Source: CAIJXO01 sp041308645 (GTDB lineage Bacteria > Patescibacteriota > Minisyncoccia > Phycocordibacterales > GWA1-40-21). From it: a DNA stretch of 20,888 nt. The stretch covers positions 1-20,888 of the forward strand of contig JBFZBC010000018.1 in the NCBI GenBank assembly GCA_041308645.1, read 5' to 3'. Both the position numbers and the translations under genes were made by a program. Under the pieces are notes generated by a model, which saw only the letters and a program-made list of their open reading frames with translations, was not told where the DNA came from and made no database searches. This document shows positions 13,393 to 20,836 of this stretch, piece after piece (position 1 is the stretch's first letter; every line of letters starts with the position of its first letter).

Positions 13393-14628
13393 TTATTTAG
13401 ATAATATTTCAATCGCTTTTGCCATTTGCGGATCAACATCAGCGGTGATATCAGCATCAGTAATCTTAACTTCATAATCAGGTGTAAGACCACCATCTGA
13501 TATAGACTTGCCACTCGGTGTTAACCACTTGGCTATTGTAACTTTTAGTGCAGCATTATTATTAATAGTCAATAATTCCTGGACTGAACCCTTCCCGTAT
13601 GTTTTTGTCCCGACAAGCTTTGCAACACCATACTCTTGAAGTGCACCAGCTAAAATCTCTGAAGCAGAAGCAGAACCAGCATCAACCAATATTACCATCT
13701 TTAAATTATCAGTGAAAATATCATAACCCTTACTACGAAAAACATTTTCTGCTTTATCATTACTAAAATCTTCTCGAACCACAGGTTTTCCAAGAGGTAA
13801 AAACCAACTTGATATCTCTACCGCTGAATCCAAATAACCACCAGGATTTCCTCGTAAGTCTAATATTAACTTAACCTTTTTAGAATCAATAAAATCTTTT
13901 AATGCTAGATTAAATTGTGACTCAGCTTTAGCATAAAAATTATATAGGCTAATAACAAAAACATCGTCTATTATTTCTGTTTTTGTAGTTGGAATATCTA
14001 TGATTGCTCTCACAATATCAAATATAAGTGGTTTATTATTCCCATTTCTTAAAACTCCAATTTTTACAACTGTACCTTTTGGTCCACGAATCAGATTAAC
14101 CGCTTTATCAGTAGTAAGATCGATCGATGGCTTTCCATCAATAGTAATTATTTTATCTCCGTTTTTAATACCAGCTTTTTCTGCAGGCGAGCCCTTTAAC
14201 GGAGCAACTACAGACAAAGCCCCATCTTTAATACCAATTTCCATACCTACCCCTTCAAAATTACCCTGAATATCAGTTTTAAACTCTTCTGCTTCTTCTG
14301 GTGGTAAAAAAACAGTATACGGATCACCTAAAGAGCTAGTTAAACCTTGTATCGCCCCTAAAACTCGATCCTGAGCTGAAGTTGTTGTAGCCTTTCCAGT
14401 AGGTACATATTTTTCATCTAAAATTTTCCAAACCCGCCAAAAAGAAGCCATATCTATCACATCATCATTTGGACCAGAATTATTAATTATATTAAGACCA
14501 CTAGAAAAAATATAATTTGGATTAGGGTTATTTTGACCAAAAGAAAAACCAAGGACAAAGGAGAGGCTGGTAAATAACATTAATATGAGTATTACCCGAA
14601 TTTTTTTAAAAAAAATCAACATGACCAT
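13393..14628 (-). CDS. ctpA: C-terminal processing peptidase, S41 family, with PDZ domain
   Basis: About 411 residues from the ATG at 14628. The N-terminal hydrophobic segment (about 8-31) is a signal or anchor. Then come an N-terminal helical region (FWRVWKILDEKYV), a PDZ domain (about 120-200; GSPAEKAGIKNGDKII), and the S41 core with LDLRGNPGG, the Ser motif DAGSASASEILAGAL and the Lys motif KTYGKGS. The Ser-Lys dyad is therefore intact. The family degrades or trims exported proteins. An in-frame GTG at 14643 would lie upstream of the -10 box TATAAT (14637-14632), so ATG 14628, or ATG 14622, is the better start. It is divergent from corA. Confidence 0.92.
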   Translation of the reverse strand: MVMLIFFKKIRVILILMLFTSLSFVLGFSFGQNNPNPNYIFSSGLNIINNSGPNDDVIDMASFWRVWKILDEKYVPTGKATTTSAQDRVLGAIQGLTSSLGDPYTVFLPPEEAEEFKTDIQGNFEGVGMEIGIKDGALSVVAPLKGSPAEKAGIKNGDKIITIDGKPSIDLTTDKAVNLIRGPKGTVVKIGVLRNGNNKPLIFDIVRAIIDIPTTKTEIIDDVFVISLYNFYAKAESQFNLALKDFIDSKKVKLILDLRGNPGGYLDSAVEISSWFLPLGKPVVREDFSNDKAENVFRSKGYDIFTDNLKMVILVDAGSASASEILAGALQEYGVAKLVGTKTYGKGSVQELLTINNNAALKVTIAKWLTPSGKSISDGGLTPDYEVKITDADITADVDPQMAKAIEILSK

Positions 14629-14631
14629 ACT

Positions 14632-14637
14632 ATTATA
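14632..14637 (-). promoter_or_regulatory. -10 box of the S41 protease gene
   Basis: Minus strand TATAAT 3 nt before ATG 14628 and 9 nt before ATG 14622. No clear -35 box. It points to a start at 14622-14628 and a leaderless or near-leaderless mRNA. Confidence 0.5.
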
Positions 14638-14655
14638 GTACACAATTTAATATTA

Positions 14656-14664
14656 TGCTATAAT
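14656..14664 (+). promoter_or_regulatory. Extended -10 promoter of corA-cysS
   Basis: TGCTATAAT at 14656-14664, giving a start near 14671 and a leader of about 21 nt. The -35 position (TAGTAC-like) is weak. Confidence 0.55.
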
Positions 14665-14691
14665 TTATAAGTTATTAGATAAAATAATATA

Positions 14692-15606
14692 ATGATAAAA
14701 AAACAAAGTTACAAAGCAATAACTTGGGTAAATTCTGAATCGCCAACAAAAGAGGAAGCACGAGATTTAATGGATGAATTCAGCTTAAGCCCAGAGGTTG
14801 CCCAGGATATTCTATTACCAACATTCAAGGATAAAATATCCATATTTAAGGATTATATCTATTTTGTTCTTCACTTCCCTGCCTTTAAACATACTCATAA
14901 CAAAAGCCATAGACAAGAAATTGATTTTGTAGTAGGAAAGAATTTTCTTATCACTAACAGTTATGAAAGTATAGATTCAATGGAAAAGTATGCCAAGATT
15001 TTTGAAGTAAATTCAATTCTAGATAAAAAAAAAGATGTGATTGGTTCAGGAGAAATATTTTTAGCTATGATGACCATAATTTACCAATCACTATCTGATG
15101 AACTTGACTCAATAAATTATCTTATTCGTGAGGCAGAGAAAAATATTTTTGCTGGCAAAGAAAAAGAAATGGTTTTTGAATTATCAAGAATAGGCCGAGA
15201 AATTATCAACTTTAATCACATCATCACTCCTCATGGTACCATTTTGGAAACACTTAAGAAAAACTCAGAAAAAATATTGGGTAAAGATTTTAACTTGAAA
15301 CTAGAAGAGATAATAAACGAATACTACAAAATTATAAAAATTTTGGAAAATGTTACCGATGTACTACAAGAATTGAGAGATACTAATAACTCACTTCTTT
15401 CAACCAAACAAAATGAGATTATGAAAACCTTAACTATATTCACCTTTTTTGCTTTACCTTTTTCTATTATTACCGGCTTCTTCCAAATGAATACAATAAA
15501 TACACCAGTTGTAAATAGTGAAAATGGCTGGTTTATAATTGTGGGAATAGAAATTATTGTATTAATTATTGTTTACCTTATAGCAAGGAAAAAGAAGTGG
15601 TTTTAA
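14692..15606 (+). CDS. corA: CorA-family divalent-cation transporter with variant QMN signature
   Basis: A 304-residue protein with the CorA layout: an N-terminal alpha/beta domain (to about 150; FKDYIYFVLHFPAF, IDFVVGKNFLITNSY), long helices (about 155-245) ending NSLLSTKQNEIMKTLTIFTFFALP, and two C-terminal transmembrane helices. The loop between them, normally YGMN, reads FFQMN (Q265-M266-N267). The second helix and the basic tail ARKKKWF follow. CorA forms a pentameric Mg2+/Co2+ channel; the GMN loop sits at the pore mouth, so the change may alter selectivity. It is the first gene of a unit with cysS, 4 nt away. Confidence 0.88.
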   Translation: MIKKQSYKAITWVNSESPTKEEARDLMDEFSLSPEVAQDILLPTFKDKISIFKDYIYFVLHFPAFKHTHNKSHRQEIDFVVGKNFLITNSYESIDSMEKYAKIFEVNSILDKKKDVIGSGEIFLAMMTIIYQSLSDELDSINYLIREAEKNIFAGKEKEMVFELSRIGREIINFNHIITPHGTILETLKKNSEKILGKDFNLKLEEIINEYYKIIKILENVTDVLQELRDTNNSLLSTKQNEIMKTLTIFTFFALPFSIITGFFQMNTINTPVVNSENGWFIIVGIEIIVLIIVYLIARKKKWF

Positions 15607-15610
15607 GATT

Positions 15611-17059
15611 ATGTTTAATTTAATTAACTTTTTTAAAAGACAAGATGGTCAAATATTTCTTTTTAATACTCTTTCAAAAGAAAAAGAAGTTTTTAAACCT
15701 ATAAAAAATGGAGAAGTTTTATTTTATCAATGTGGCCCTACTGTTTATTCGACACAGCATATTGGAAATTTAAGAGCTACCGTATTAGCAGATACTATAA
15801 GACGTATATTCACTTATAATAATTACCGAGTAAAATTTGCAAGAAATTATACTGATGTTGGTCACCTCACTTCTGATGGTGATACAGGTGAAGACAAAAT
15901 AGAAAAAGGTGTAAAAAAAGAGGGACTTTCCCCTACCCAAATTGCTGATAAATACATAAAAATATATGAGGATGACAATAAAGATTTAAATAACGAAGAA
16001 CCGACATACAAACCTAGAGCGACTAATTATATAAAAGAAATGCAAACTATGATTAAGACTTTGCTTGATAAAGGTTATGCTTATAGCACCCCACTAGCTA
16101 TTTATTTCGATATTTCAAAAGTCAAAGATTATACTAAAATATCAAGACAAAAAATGGAAGAAAATATAAATGGTGCCGGGACTGGTGAAATTAAAGACAG
16201 TGAAAAAAAGAATCCCTCTGATTTTGTCATTTGGTTTTTTCGCACAGGAGTTCATCAAAATTCTATCCAATACTGGCCCTCAATTTTTACCTCACCTTTA
16301 GTAAAAAATGGTAACGGTTTTCCTGGTTGGCATATAGAGTGTTCAGCTATGAGCAAAGCTTTACTTGGTAACACTTTAGATCTTCATATGGGTGGTATAG
16401 AACATGTCCCAGTTCATCACACAAATGAAATTGCTCAAAGTGAATCAGCTAATAATGTAATCTTATCAAATTACTGGCTTCATAATGAACATCTTTTAGT
16501 AAATAATGGTAAAATGGCAAAATCTGAAGGTACTAGTTATTATTTATCTGATGTTAAAGAGAAGGGTTATAAACCATTAGTTTTAAGATATTTTTTCTTA
16601 CAAGCACACTATCGATCAAAACAAAATTTTACTTGGGAGGCAATGCAGTCTGCTCAAACTGGCTATGATAGATTAGTAAAAACTATTTCTCGCTTAGGTG
16701 ACAAAATAGGAACGATTAACAAAGATTTTAAACAAAAATTTACCAAGGTTATTAACAATGATTTTAATACCGCCCAAGCTTTAGCTATTACTTTTGATCT
16801 ATTAAAATCAGATTTACCCAAGGAAGATAAACTAGCTACTGTTTTAGACTTCGATAAAGTATTAGGGTTAAATTTGGTCCAAAAAGAAAAAAAAGAAAAA
16901 GATATACCTGAAAACGTAAAGAGTCTGTTAGAAGAAAGAAAAACAGCGAGAGAAAATAAAGATTGGAAGAAATCTGATGAATTTAGAGATAAAATTAATT
17001 CTCTAGGTTTTGAATTAAAAGATACTGATTCCGGTCAAGAAATTAAAATCTTAAAATAG
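15611..17059 (+). CDS. cysS: Cysteinyl-tRNA synthetase
   Basis: A 482-residue class I synthetase. FYQCGPTVYSTQHIGNLRA carries the zinc ligand C41 and the HIGH motif as HIGN (50-53); GWHIECSAM and VPVHHTNEIAQSE hold the other zinc ligands. The KMSKS motif is KMAKS in NNGKMAKSEG. The C-terminal helical domain (about 360-480) ends in EIKILK. The N-terminus has about 15 extra residues (MFNLINFFKRQDGQ) before the usual LFNTLS start; a downstream start is possible, but no alternative is supported by a Shine-Dalgarno sequence. It follows corA by 4 nt. Confidence 0.95.
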   Translation: MFNLINFFKRQDGQIFLFNTLSKEKEVFKPIKNGEVLFYQCGPTVYSTQHIGNLRATVLADTIRRIFTYNNYRVKFARNYTDVGHLTSDGDTGEDKIEKGVKKEGLSPTQIADKYIKIYEDDNKDLNNEEPTYKPRATNYIKEMQTMIKTLLDKGYAYSTPLAIYFDISKVKDYTKISRQKMEENINGAGTGEIKDSEKKNPSDFVIWFFRTGVHQNSIQYWPSIFTSPLVKNGNGFPGWHIECSAMSKALLGNTLDLHMGGIEHVPVHHTNEIAQSESANNVILSNYWLHNEHLLVNNGKMAKSEGTSYYLSDVKEKGYKPLVLRYFFLQAHYRSKQNFTWEAMQSAQTGYDRLVKTISRLGDKIGTINKDFKQKFTKVINNDFNTAQALAITFDLLKSDLPKEDKLATVLDFDKVLGLNLVQKEKKEKDIPENVKSLLEERKTARENKDWKKSDEFRDKINSLGFELKDTDSGQEIKILK

Positions 17060-17061
17060 AT

Positions 17062-17090
17062 TTGATATTTTTTTCACAATCTGCTAACAT
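17062..17090 (+). promoter_or_regulatory. Strong promoter for the orphan ORF
   Basis: TTGATA (17062-17067), 17-nt spacer, TAACAT (17085-17090) with a TG extension (TGC). It begins 2 nt after the cysS stop and would start transcription near 17097. Confidence 0.7.
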
Positions 17091-17106
17091 GTTAATAGAC
17101 AGGTTT

Positions 17107-17133
17107 AAGGTCAAATTTTAATTGATCTTTTTT
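17107..17133 (+). terminator. Terminator-like hairpin inside the orphan ORF leader
   Basis: AAGGTCAA (17107-17114) and TTGATCTT (17122-17129) form an 8-bp stem (one G-T pair) with a 7-nt loop, followed by TTTT. It could end cysS transcripts, but lying downstream of the orphan's promoter it may also attenuate that gene. Confidence 0.5.
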
Positions 17134-17140
17134 ACAAATT

Positions 17141-17147
17141 AAGGAGG
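17141..17147 (+). promoter_or_regulatory. Perfect Shine-Dalgarno sequence of the orphan ORF
   Basis: AAGGAGG, 4 nt before the GTG at 17152. It is the only perfect, start-proximal Shine-Dalgarno sequence I see in the window, and it decides the GTG start. Confidence 0.8.
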
Positions 17148-17151
17148 TTCC

Positions 17152-17598
17152 GTGTATAAAATTCAAATTACTATTAAGGTGGGTAATGATGATAGTGGTG
17201 TTCTTTATTTCAATTGTCTACTTCACAAGTCTTCAAGTCCATTAAACAGACTCATCGACCATTCTTTCTATGAAAGCTTGTTAGATGGTATTCCAGATGG
17301 TGAGCATTATGAATTAGAACTCATGGAAAAATGGTACTTAAATCATAAGTATTCTAAACTGCTACATATCAGAACATCTCTGTTAAATAGTAGGAATTTT
17401 GTCTGCTATCTTCAAAAGATATCTGACATAGTAGCTGCTCTTCGTGTATTTCTTGTTTGGTCAATTGGCACTGCTTTCACAGTAACATCTGGTAAAGACT
17501 TTCTGGAAATATATACTGGTAATGTAGATTCCTTCATAGAAACTATGAAGAATGAATACGGGATCGTAGCTACATCTACACTCTTCACTCCTCAATAA
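17152..17598 (+). CDS. Orphan hypothetical protein with GTG start
   Basis: A 148-residue protein of no family known to me. It starts YKIQITIKVGNDDSGVLYF, a beta-rich-looking N-terminus, has an acidic middle (LLDGIPDGEHYELELMEKW), a basic helical stretch, and a hydrophobic segment (IVAALRVFLVWSIGTAF) that may be a buried helix rather than a membrane span. It ends with GNVDSFIETMKNEYGIVATS. There is no signal peptide. Unlike its neighbours it has its own strong promoter, a perfect Shine-Dalgarno sequence, a GTG start and its own terminator. It also uses TTC over TTT (5:3) and AAG as often as AAA (5:4), while nearby genes favour TTT and AAA. These traits suggest a different origin or expression mode. 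That it is a real gene is very likely; its function is unknown. Confidence 0.75.
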   Translation: MYKIQITIKVGNDDSGVLYFNCLLHKSSSPLNRLIDHSFYESLLDGIPDGEHYELELMEKWYLNHKYSKLLHIRTSLLNSRNFVCYLQKISDIVAALRVFLVWSIGTAFTVTSGKDFLEIYTGNVDSFIETMKNEYGIVATSTLFTPQ

Positions 17599-17606
17599 GA
17601 AGTACT

Positions 17607-17636
17607 AAAAAGCCCCACATTTTTGTGGGGCTTTTC
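17607..17636. terminator. Strong bidirectional terminator
   Basis: AAAAGCCCCACA (17608-17619) and TGTGGGGCTTTT (17624-17635) form a 12-bp perfect stem with a TTTT loop. It serves both the orphan ORF (plus) and the convergent helicase gene (minus). Confidence 0.9.
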
Positions 17637-17644
17637 TTTAAATA

Positions 17645-19072
17645 TTATCTAATATATCCATCAATAAAAGTTAGTGCCTTGCCTTTTTTATCACCTCGCC
17701 CAGTTCGACCGATACGGTGAACATAGTCATCATATGTCGCTGGCACATCATAATTAATCACATGTGATACATCTGGAATATCAAGGCCTCTAGCCGCCAC
17801 ATCCGTAGCCACAAGTATAGCCACAGAATTGCTTTTAAAGGCTCCTAAGGCCATCTGGCGCTTAGAATGAGGCTTATTACCATGGATTGATTCTGCCTTA
17901 AAACCTCGCTCCATAAGCTTCTTAGACAGCTTTTCCACACCGTGTTTTGTTTTACCAAAAATGAGAACTTTATAAAATTCAGATTTTTTTAATAAACCCT
18001 CTAGGGTAGCTAACTTATCTCCAGTTACTCGAATAATATCCTGATCTACATTTTTAGAAGTATCACCAGTTTTTACGGAGACAATCACTGGTTCATGTAA
18101 GAAAGCCTTAATCAAAGCTTCAATTTCCTTAGATATGGTTGCTGAAAAAAATAAAGTATGATGTCTAGCGGGCATTTTAGCTATAATAAATTTCATATCA
18201 GCAATAAAACCCATATCCAGCATCCGGTCAGCTTCATCAAGCACAATAGTATTAAATTTTGATAAATCAATAAATCTTCTATTTATTAAATCCTTTAGAC
18301 GACCAGGGGTACCAATTACAAAATTATTAATTCGGCGTAGCTCAGCAATCTGTCCACCAATTGAGGCCCCACCAACACAGCAGGTAGAAAATATTCCCAA
18401 GTGAGTTACAAAACTTCTTAATTCCTGGTTAATCTGTACTGCTAACTCTCTAGTAGGCACAACAATCAAAACCTTTTCATTTTTATTTAATATTACCTTT
18501 TCAATCAGTGGGATTAAAAAAGCTCCAGTCTTACCAGTTCCAGTGTCAGCAATACCAACAACATCTTTACCCGCTAGAATCTGTGGAATAGTTTTATCTT
18601 GTATTAATGTTGGGGTAATATATCCCTTGGTAATAATATTCTGTTTTAATCTCTGGTCAATAATAAAATCACTGAATTTATTATCAGGCACATAAGCTAC
18701 CTCTTCATCAACAGGAACTGCTTTATTAATAAATTTTGAAAAATGAATATCCTGCCCGAACCGACTTCTAGGGCGGGTTTGTCCGCCAAAAGCTGGCCTT
18801 TTAACACCTCCTGCCCTATTACCGCTAAAAGATTTTTTGGCTCCACCTCGATAACCTCCACTTTTAAAAGAGCCCGCTCTGACCAGGCCACGACTCCCAG
18901 ATACATGAAAACCACCACCAGTCATTGGCTTTGGATTGTGACCTTGATATCCGGCACTTACCGCCGGCCGACCAGCCTGTGCCGGTCTCCTATTATGACC
19001 CTGATAACCGCTAGTTGATTTGTGATGACCACCAGTAGAAGTAGAGCCCGCTCTAGAATTATTTTTATTCAT
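17645..19072 (-). CDS. DEAD-box ATP-dependent RNA helicase with Gly/Arg-rich N-terminal tail
   Basis: A 475-residue protein. Residues 1-106 are a low-complexity Gly/Arg/Ser/His-rich tail with the repeated unit GYQGHN (22-27, 41-46). The helicase core follows: Q motif (FSDFIIDQRLKQNI ... TPTLIQ), Walker A A175-DTGTGKT, PTRELA, GG, TPGRL, DEAD (279-282), SAT, and HRIGRTGR near the C-terminus. Such helicases remodel rRNA or mRNA structure in cold or ribosome assembly. Basic tails are usually C-terminal in RhlE/CsdA; here the tail is N-terminal and the protein ends soon after motif VI. It is a single-gene unit with a near-consensus promoter. Confidence 0.94.
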   Translation of the reverse strand: MNKNNSRAGSTSTGGHHKSTSGYQGHNRRPAQAGRPAVSAGYQGHNPKPMTGGGFHVSGSRGLVRAGSFKSGGYRGGAKKSFSGNRAGGVKRPAFGGQTRPRSRFGQDIHFSKFINKAVPVDEEVAYVPDNKFSDFIIDQRLKQNIITKGYITPTLIQDKTIPQILAGKDVVGIADTGTGKTGAFLIPLIEKVILNKNEKVLIVVPTRELAVQINQELRSFVTHLGIFSTCCVGGASIGGQIAELRRINNFVIGTPGRLKDLINRRFIDLSKFNTIVLDEADRMLDMGFIADMKFIIAKMPARHHTLFFSATISKEIEALIKAFLHEPVIVSVKTGDTSKNVDQDIIRVTGDKLATLEGLLKKSEFYKVLIFGKTKHGVEKLSKKLMERGFKAESIHGNKPHSKRQMALGAFKSNSVAILVATDVAARGLDIPDVSHVINYDVPATYDDYVHRIGRTGRGDKKGKALTFIDGYIR

Positions 19073-19086
19073 TTATTTGAAAAACT

Positions 19087-19115
19087 ACTATAGCAAAAAT
19101 GTTATTATTTGTCAA
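19087..19115 (-). promoter_or_regulatory. Near-consensus promoter of the RNA helicase gene
   Basis: Minus strand: perfect TTGACA (19115-19110), 17-nt spacer, TATAGT (19092-19087) with a TG extension (TGC). The leader would be only about 7-8 nt, with no Shine-Dalgarno sequence. Confidence 0.8.
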
Positions 19116-19160
19116 CCCTATTACAAAATTTCTACCGTGTAAAAAAGTAATATTATAAAG

Positions 19161-20288
19161 TTATTTGTAAATCCTTTTTATTAATGGATTAATTCTGGTC
19201 ACCAATTCATAAGAACTAGCATCTAAAAGAGCAGCTATATCATCAATAGATACATTTTCCTGACCATCCTGACCAATTATAGTCACCACATCCCCCACCT
19301 TAGCTTTTATAATATCAGTCACATCTATCATTATAATATCCATACAAATTCTCCCTAGTATTTTTGCTCTTTTGCCGTTTACCAAAACCTGACCGATGGC
19401 AGAAAGCGCTCTAGGGTAACCGTGCCAATAACCAATAGGAATTATTCCCACTTTGGTATCTCTTTTTAATTCTTCAGTAAAATCATAGCCGATTCTCTCC
19501 CCTTTTTTAATATTATTTATTTCCGCAATTATTGTCTTCCAACTAAGCACTGACTTTAAGGTGAATTTGCCATAAGAATATGCCTCAGTCTCGCGAGAAG
19601 GCCAAATACCATATGAGCCGATACCAATTCGCACCATATCAAAATGTGCTTCGGGATAAAGAATGGTTCCGGAGGTAGGACAAGCGTGACAGATTGGTTT
19701 AAGTAAAGCGCCCATAAAAGCTTCACGCCATTTATTAAAAATTTCTATTTGATTTTTTGTATCTCTTGGAAAAGCTGGATTCTTGGCGTTTGCAAAATGT
19801 GTATACAGACCCACAACATTAGCTCCTGAATATTTAATTTCTTTTAAAACTTTTTTAATATCTCCCTCTAAAAAACCGTGGCGGTTCATTCCTGAATTTA
19901 TTTTTATATGTATATTTACCGATTTATTTATTTTTTTTATTTCTTTGAAATAATCAAAACTAGAGACAGTGATATCCAAATTATTATTTACAACTTTTTC
20001 AATCATTTTTGGTAAGGTATAACCTAAAACTAAAATTGGAATTGTGATTCCTTCCCTTCTTAAAGCAATACCCTCCACCACTGAATCGACCGCTAAATAA
20101 TCTGCTCCAAGTTTTTCTAATTCTTTAGCGAATTCAACTAAATTGTGTCCGTAAGCGTTGGACTTCACTACCCCCATAAATTTGATTTTTTTAGAAATCA
20201 GCGAGCGAAAAACCTTATAGTTATGAGCTATCGCTTTTTTATCTATTTCTATCCAAGTTCGTAGACCAAGTCTGTCTTTTTTCTGCAT
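19161..20288 (-). CDS. alr: Alanine racemase
   Basis: A 375-residue fold-type III PLP enzyme that makes D-Ala for peptidoglycan. The PLP lysine is K42 in VVKSNAYGHN; NSGMNRHGF and THFANA follow; R219 (MVRIGIGSYG) contacts PLP in the family; the second catalytic residue is Y268 in RIGYDF; and GYWHGYPR and GRICMDIIMIDV close the C-terminal domain. The length is normal. It supplies the D-Ala that the S11 carboxypeptidase in the long operon later removes. It has its own promoter 6 nt before the ATG. Confidence 0.95.
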   Translation of the reverse strand: MQKKDRLGLRTWIEIDKKAIAHNYKVFRSLISKKIKFMGVVKSNAYGHNLVEFAKELEKLGADYLAVDSVVEGIALRREGITIPILVLGYTLPKMIEKVVNNNLDITVSSFDYFKEIKKINKSVNIHIKINSGMNRHGFLEGDIKKVLKEIKYSGANVVGLYTHFANAKNPAFPRDTKNQIEIFNKWREAFMGALLKPICHACPTSGTILYPEAHFDMVRIGIGSYGIWPSRETEAYSYGKFTLKSVLSWKTIIAEINNIKKGERIGYDFTEELKRDTKVGIIPIGYWHGYPRALSAIGQVLVNGKRAKILGRICMDIIMIDVTDIIKAKVGDVVTIIGQDGQENVSIDDIAALLDASSYELVTRINPLIKRIYK

Positions 20289-20294
20289 AAATTA

Positions 20295-20323
20295 ATATTA
20301 CCTAAAATAGTTCTAAATTACAA
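20295..20323 (-). promoter_or_regulatory. Promoter of alr; predicts a leaderless mRNA
   Basis: Minus strand: TTGTAA (20323-20318), 17-nt spacer, TAATAT (20300-20295), only 6 nt before the ATG at 20288. Confidence 0.65.
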
Positions 20324-20325
20324 AC

Positions 20326-20357
20326 AAAAAACAACCCTATCGCTAGGGTTGTTTTTT
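20326..20357. terminator. Terminator downstream of khpA
   Basis: AAAAAACAACCCTA (20326-20339) and TAGGGTTGTTTTTT (20344-20357) form a 14-bp perfect stem with a TCGC loop. On the minus strand it ends khpA and separates it from alr. Confidence 0.9.
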
Positions 20358-20367
20358 AAAAATCTAA

Positions 20368-20703
20368 TTATAGATTCAAATCTGCCATTGCTTCATCTAC
20401 AGACTTTGAAGCTTTCATTTCAGGTGATGGTACGGTTCTCATTTCAGGCTTCATACTTCCTTCAGGTTCGCTGATTTTAAGATTAACTCTTGAGTTATTC
20501 TTCATACCAACAACACGCAAAAGAGTTCTGATGGCCTTAGCAGTATTACCCATTCTTCCAATGACCTTGCCCATATCGGCAGCATTGACATCTAAAGTTA
20601 GAAGTACTCCCATCTCATCGACTGTTCTTTTTATCTTTACATCGTTTGGATTATCTACCAAACCTTTGATGATATAATCCAAGAACTGTGTATCTTGTTC
20701 CAT
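20368..20703 (-). CDS. khpA: KH-domain RNA-binding protein KhpA
   Basis: A 111-residue protein with a single type II KH domain. The RNA-binding GxxG loop is G49-R-M-G52 within GKVIGRMGNTAKAIRTLLR, and the N-terminal DYIIKGLVDNPNDV is typical of KhpA. An extra ~30-residue C-terminal tail (from SEPEGSMKPEM on) rich in Glu, Pro, Met and Ser is longer than in Firmicutes KhpA (about 75-80 residues). In other bacteria KhpA pairs with KhpB/Jag and influences mRNA stability and cell elongation. It lies alone here, with a 75-nt leader and its own terminator; rpsP, its common upstream neighbour, is not seen. Confidence 0.92.
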   Translation of the reverse strand: MEQDTQFLDYIIKGLVDNPNDVKIKRTVDEMGVLLTLDVNAADMGKVIGRMGNTAKAIRTLLRVVGMKNNSRVNLKISEPEGSMKPEMRTVPSPEMKASKSVDEAMADLNL

Positions 20704-20727
20704 TTTTTTTGTAAATTACTTATTCTT

Positions 20728-20776
20728 GCAGTATTTCGACCAGTTGCGTAAAAACGCGTTATTTAATTCTTACTGC
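20728..20776 (-). promoter_or_regulatory. Nested hairpin in the khpA leader
   Basis: GCAGTA (20728-20733) pairs with TACTGC (20771-20776), and inside it GCGT-AAAA-ACGC (20746-20757) forms a small hairpin. The structure would fill most of the predicted 75-nt leader. Confidence 0.4.
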
Positions 20777-20784
20777 CTATACAA

Positions 20785-20813
20785 ATATTATCACAAACAA
20801 AAACCCCCCGCAA
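20785..20813 (-). promoter_or_regulatory. Probable promoter of khpA
   Basis: Minus strand: TTGCGG (20813-20808), 17-nt spacer, TAATAT (20790-20785) with a TG extension (TGA). The -35 box is poor; the extended -10 supports the call. Confidence 0.5.
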
Positions 20814-20836
20814 GTAATTAACGAAGCAAGAATACA

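Noticed and set aside
14628..14643. GTG start for the S41 protease at 14643
   Set aside because: The -10 box TATAAT lies inside this extension, so a start at ATG 14628 or 14622 is more likely.
18743..19018. Plus-strand 91-residue ORF opposite the helicase tail
   Set aside because: It arises from the antisense of a Gly/Arg-rich repeat region and resembles no known protein.
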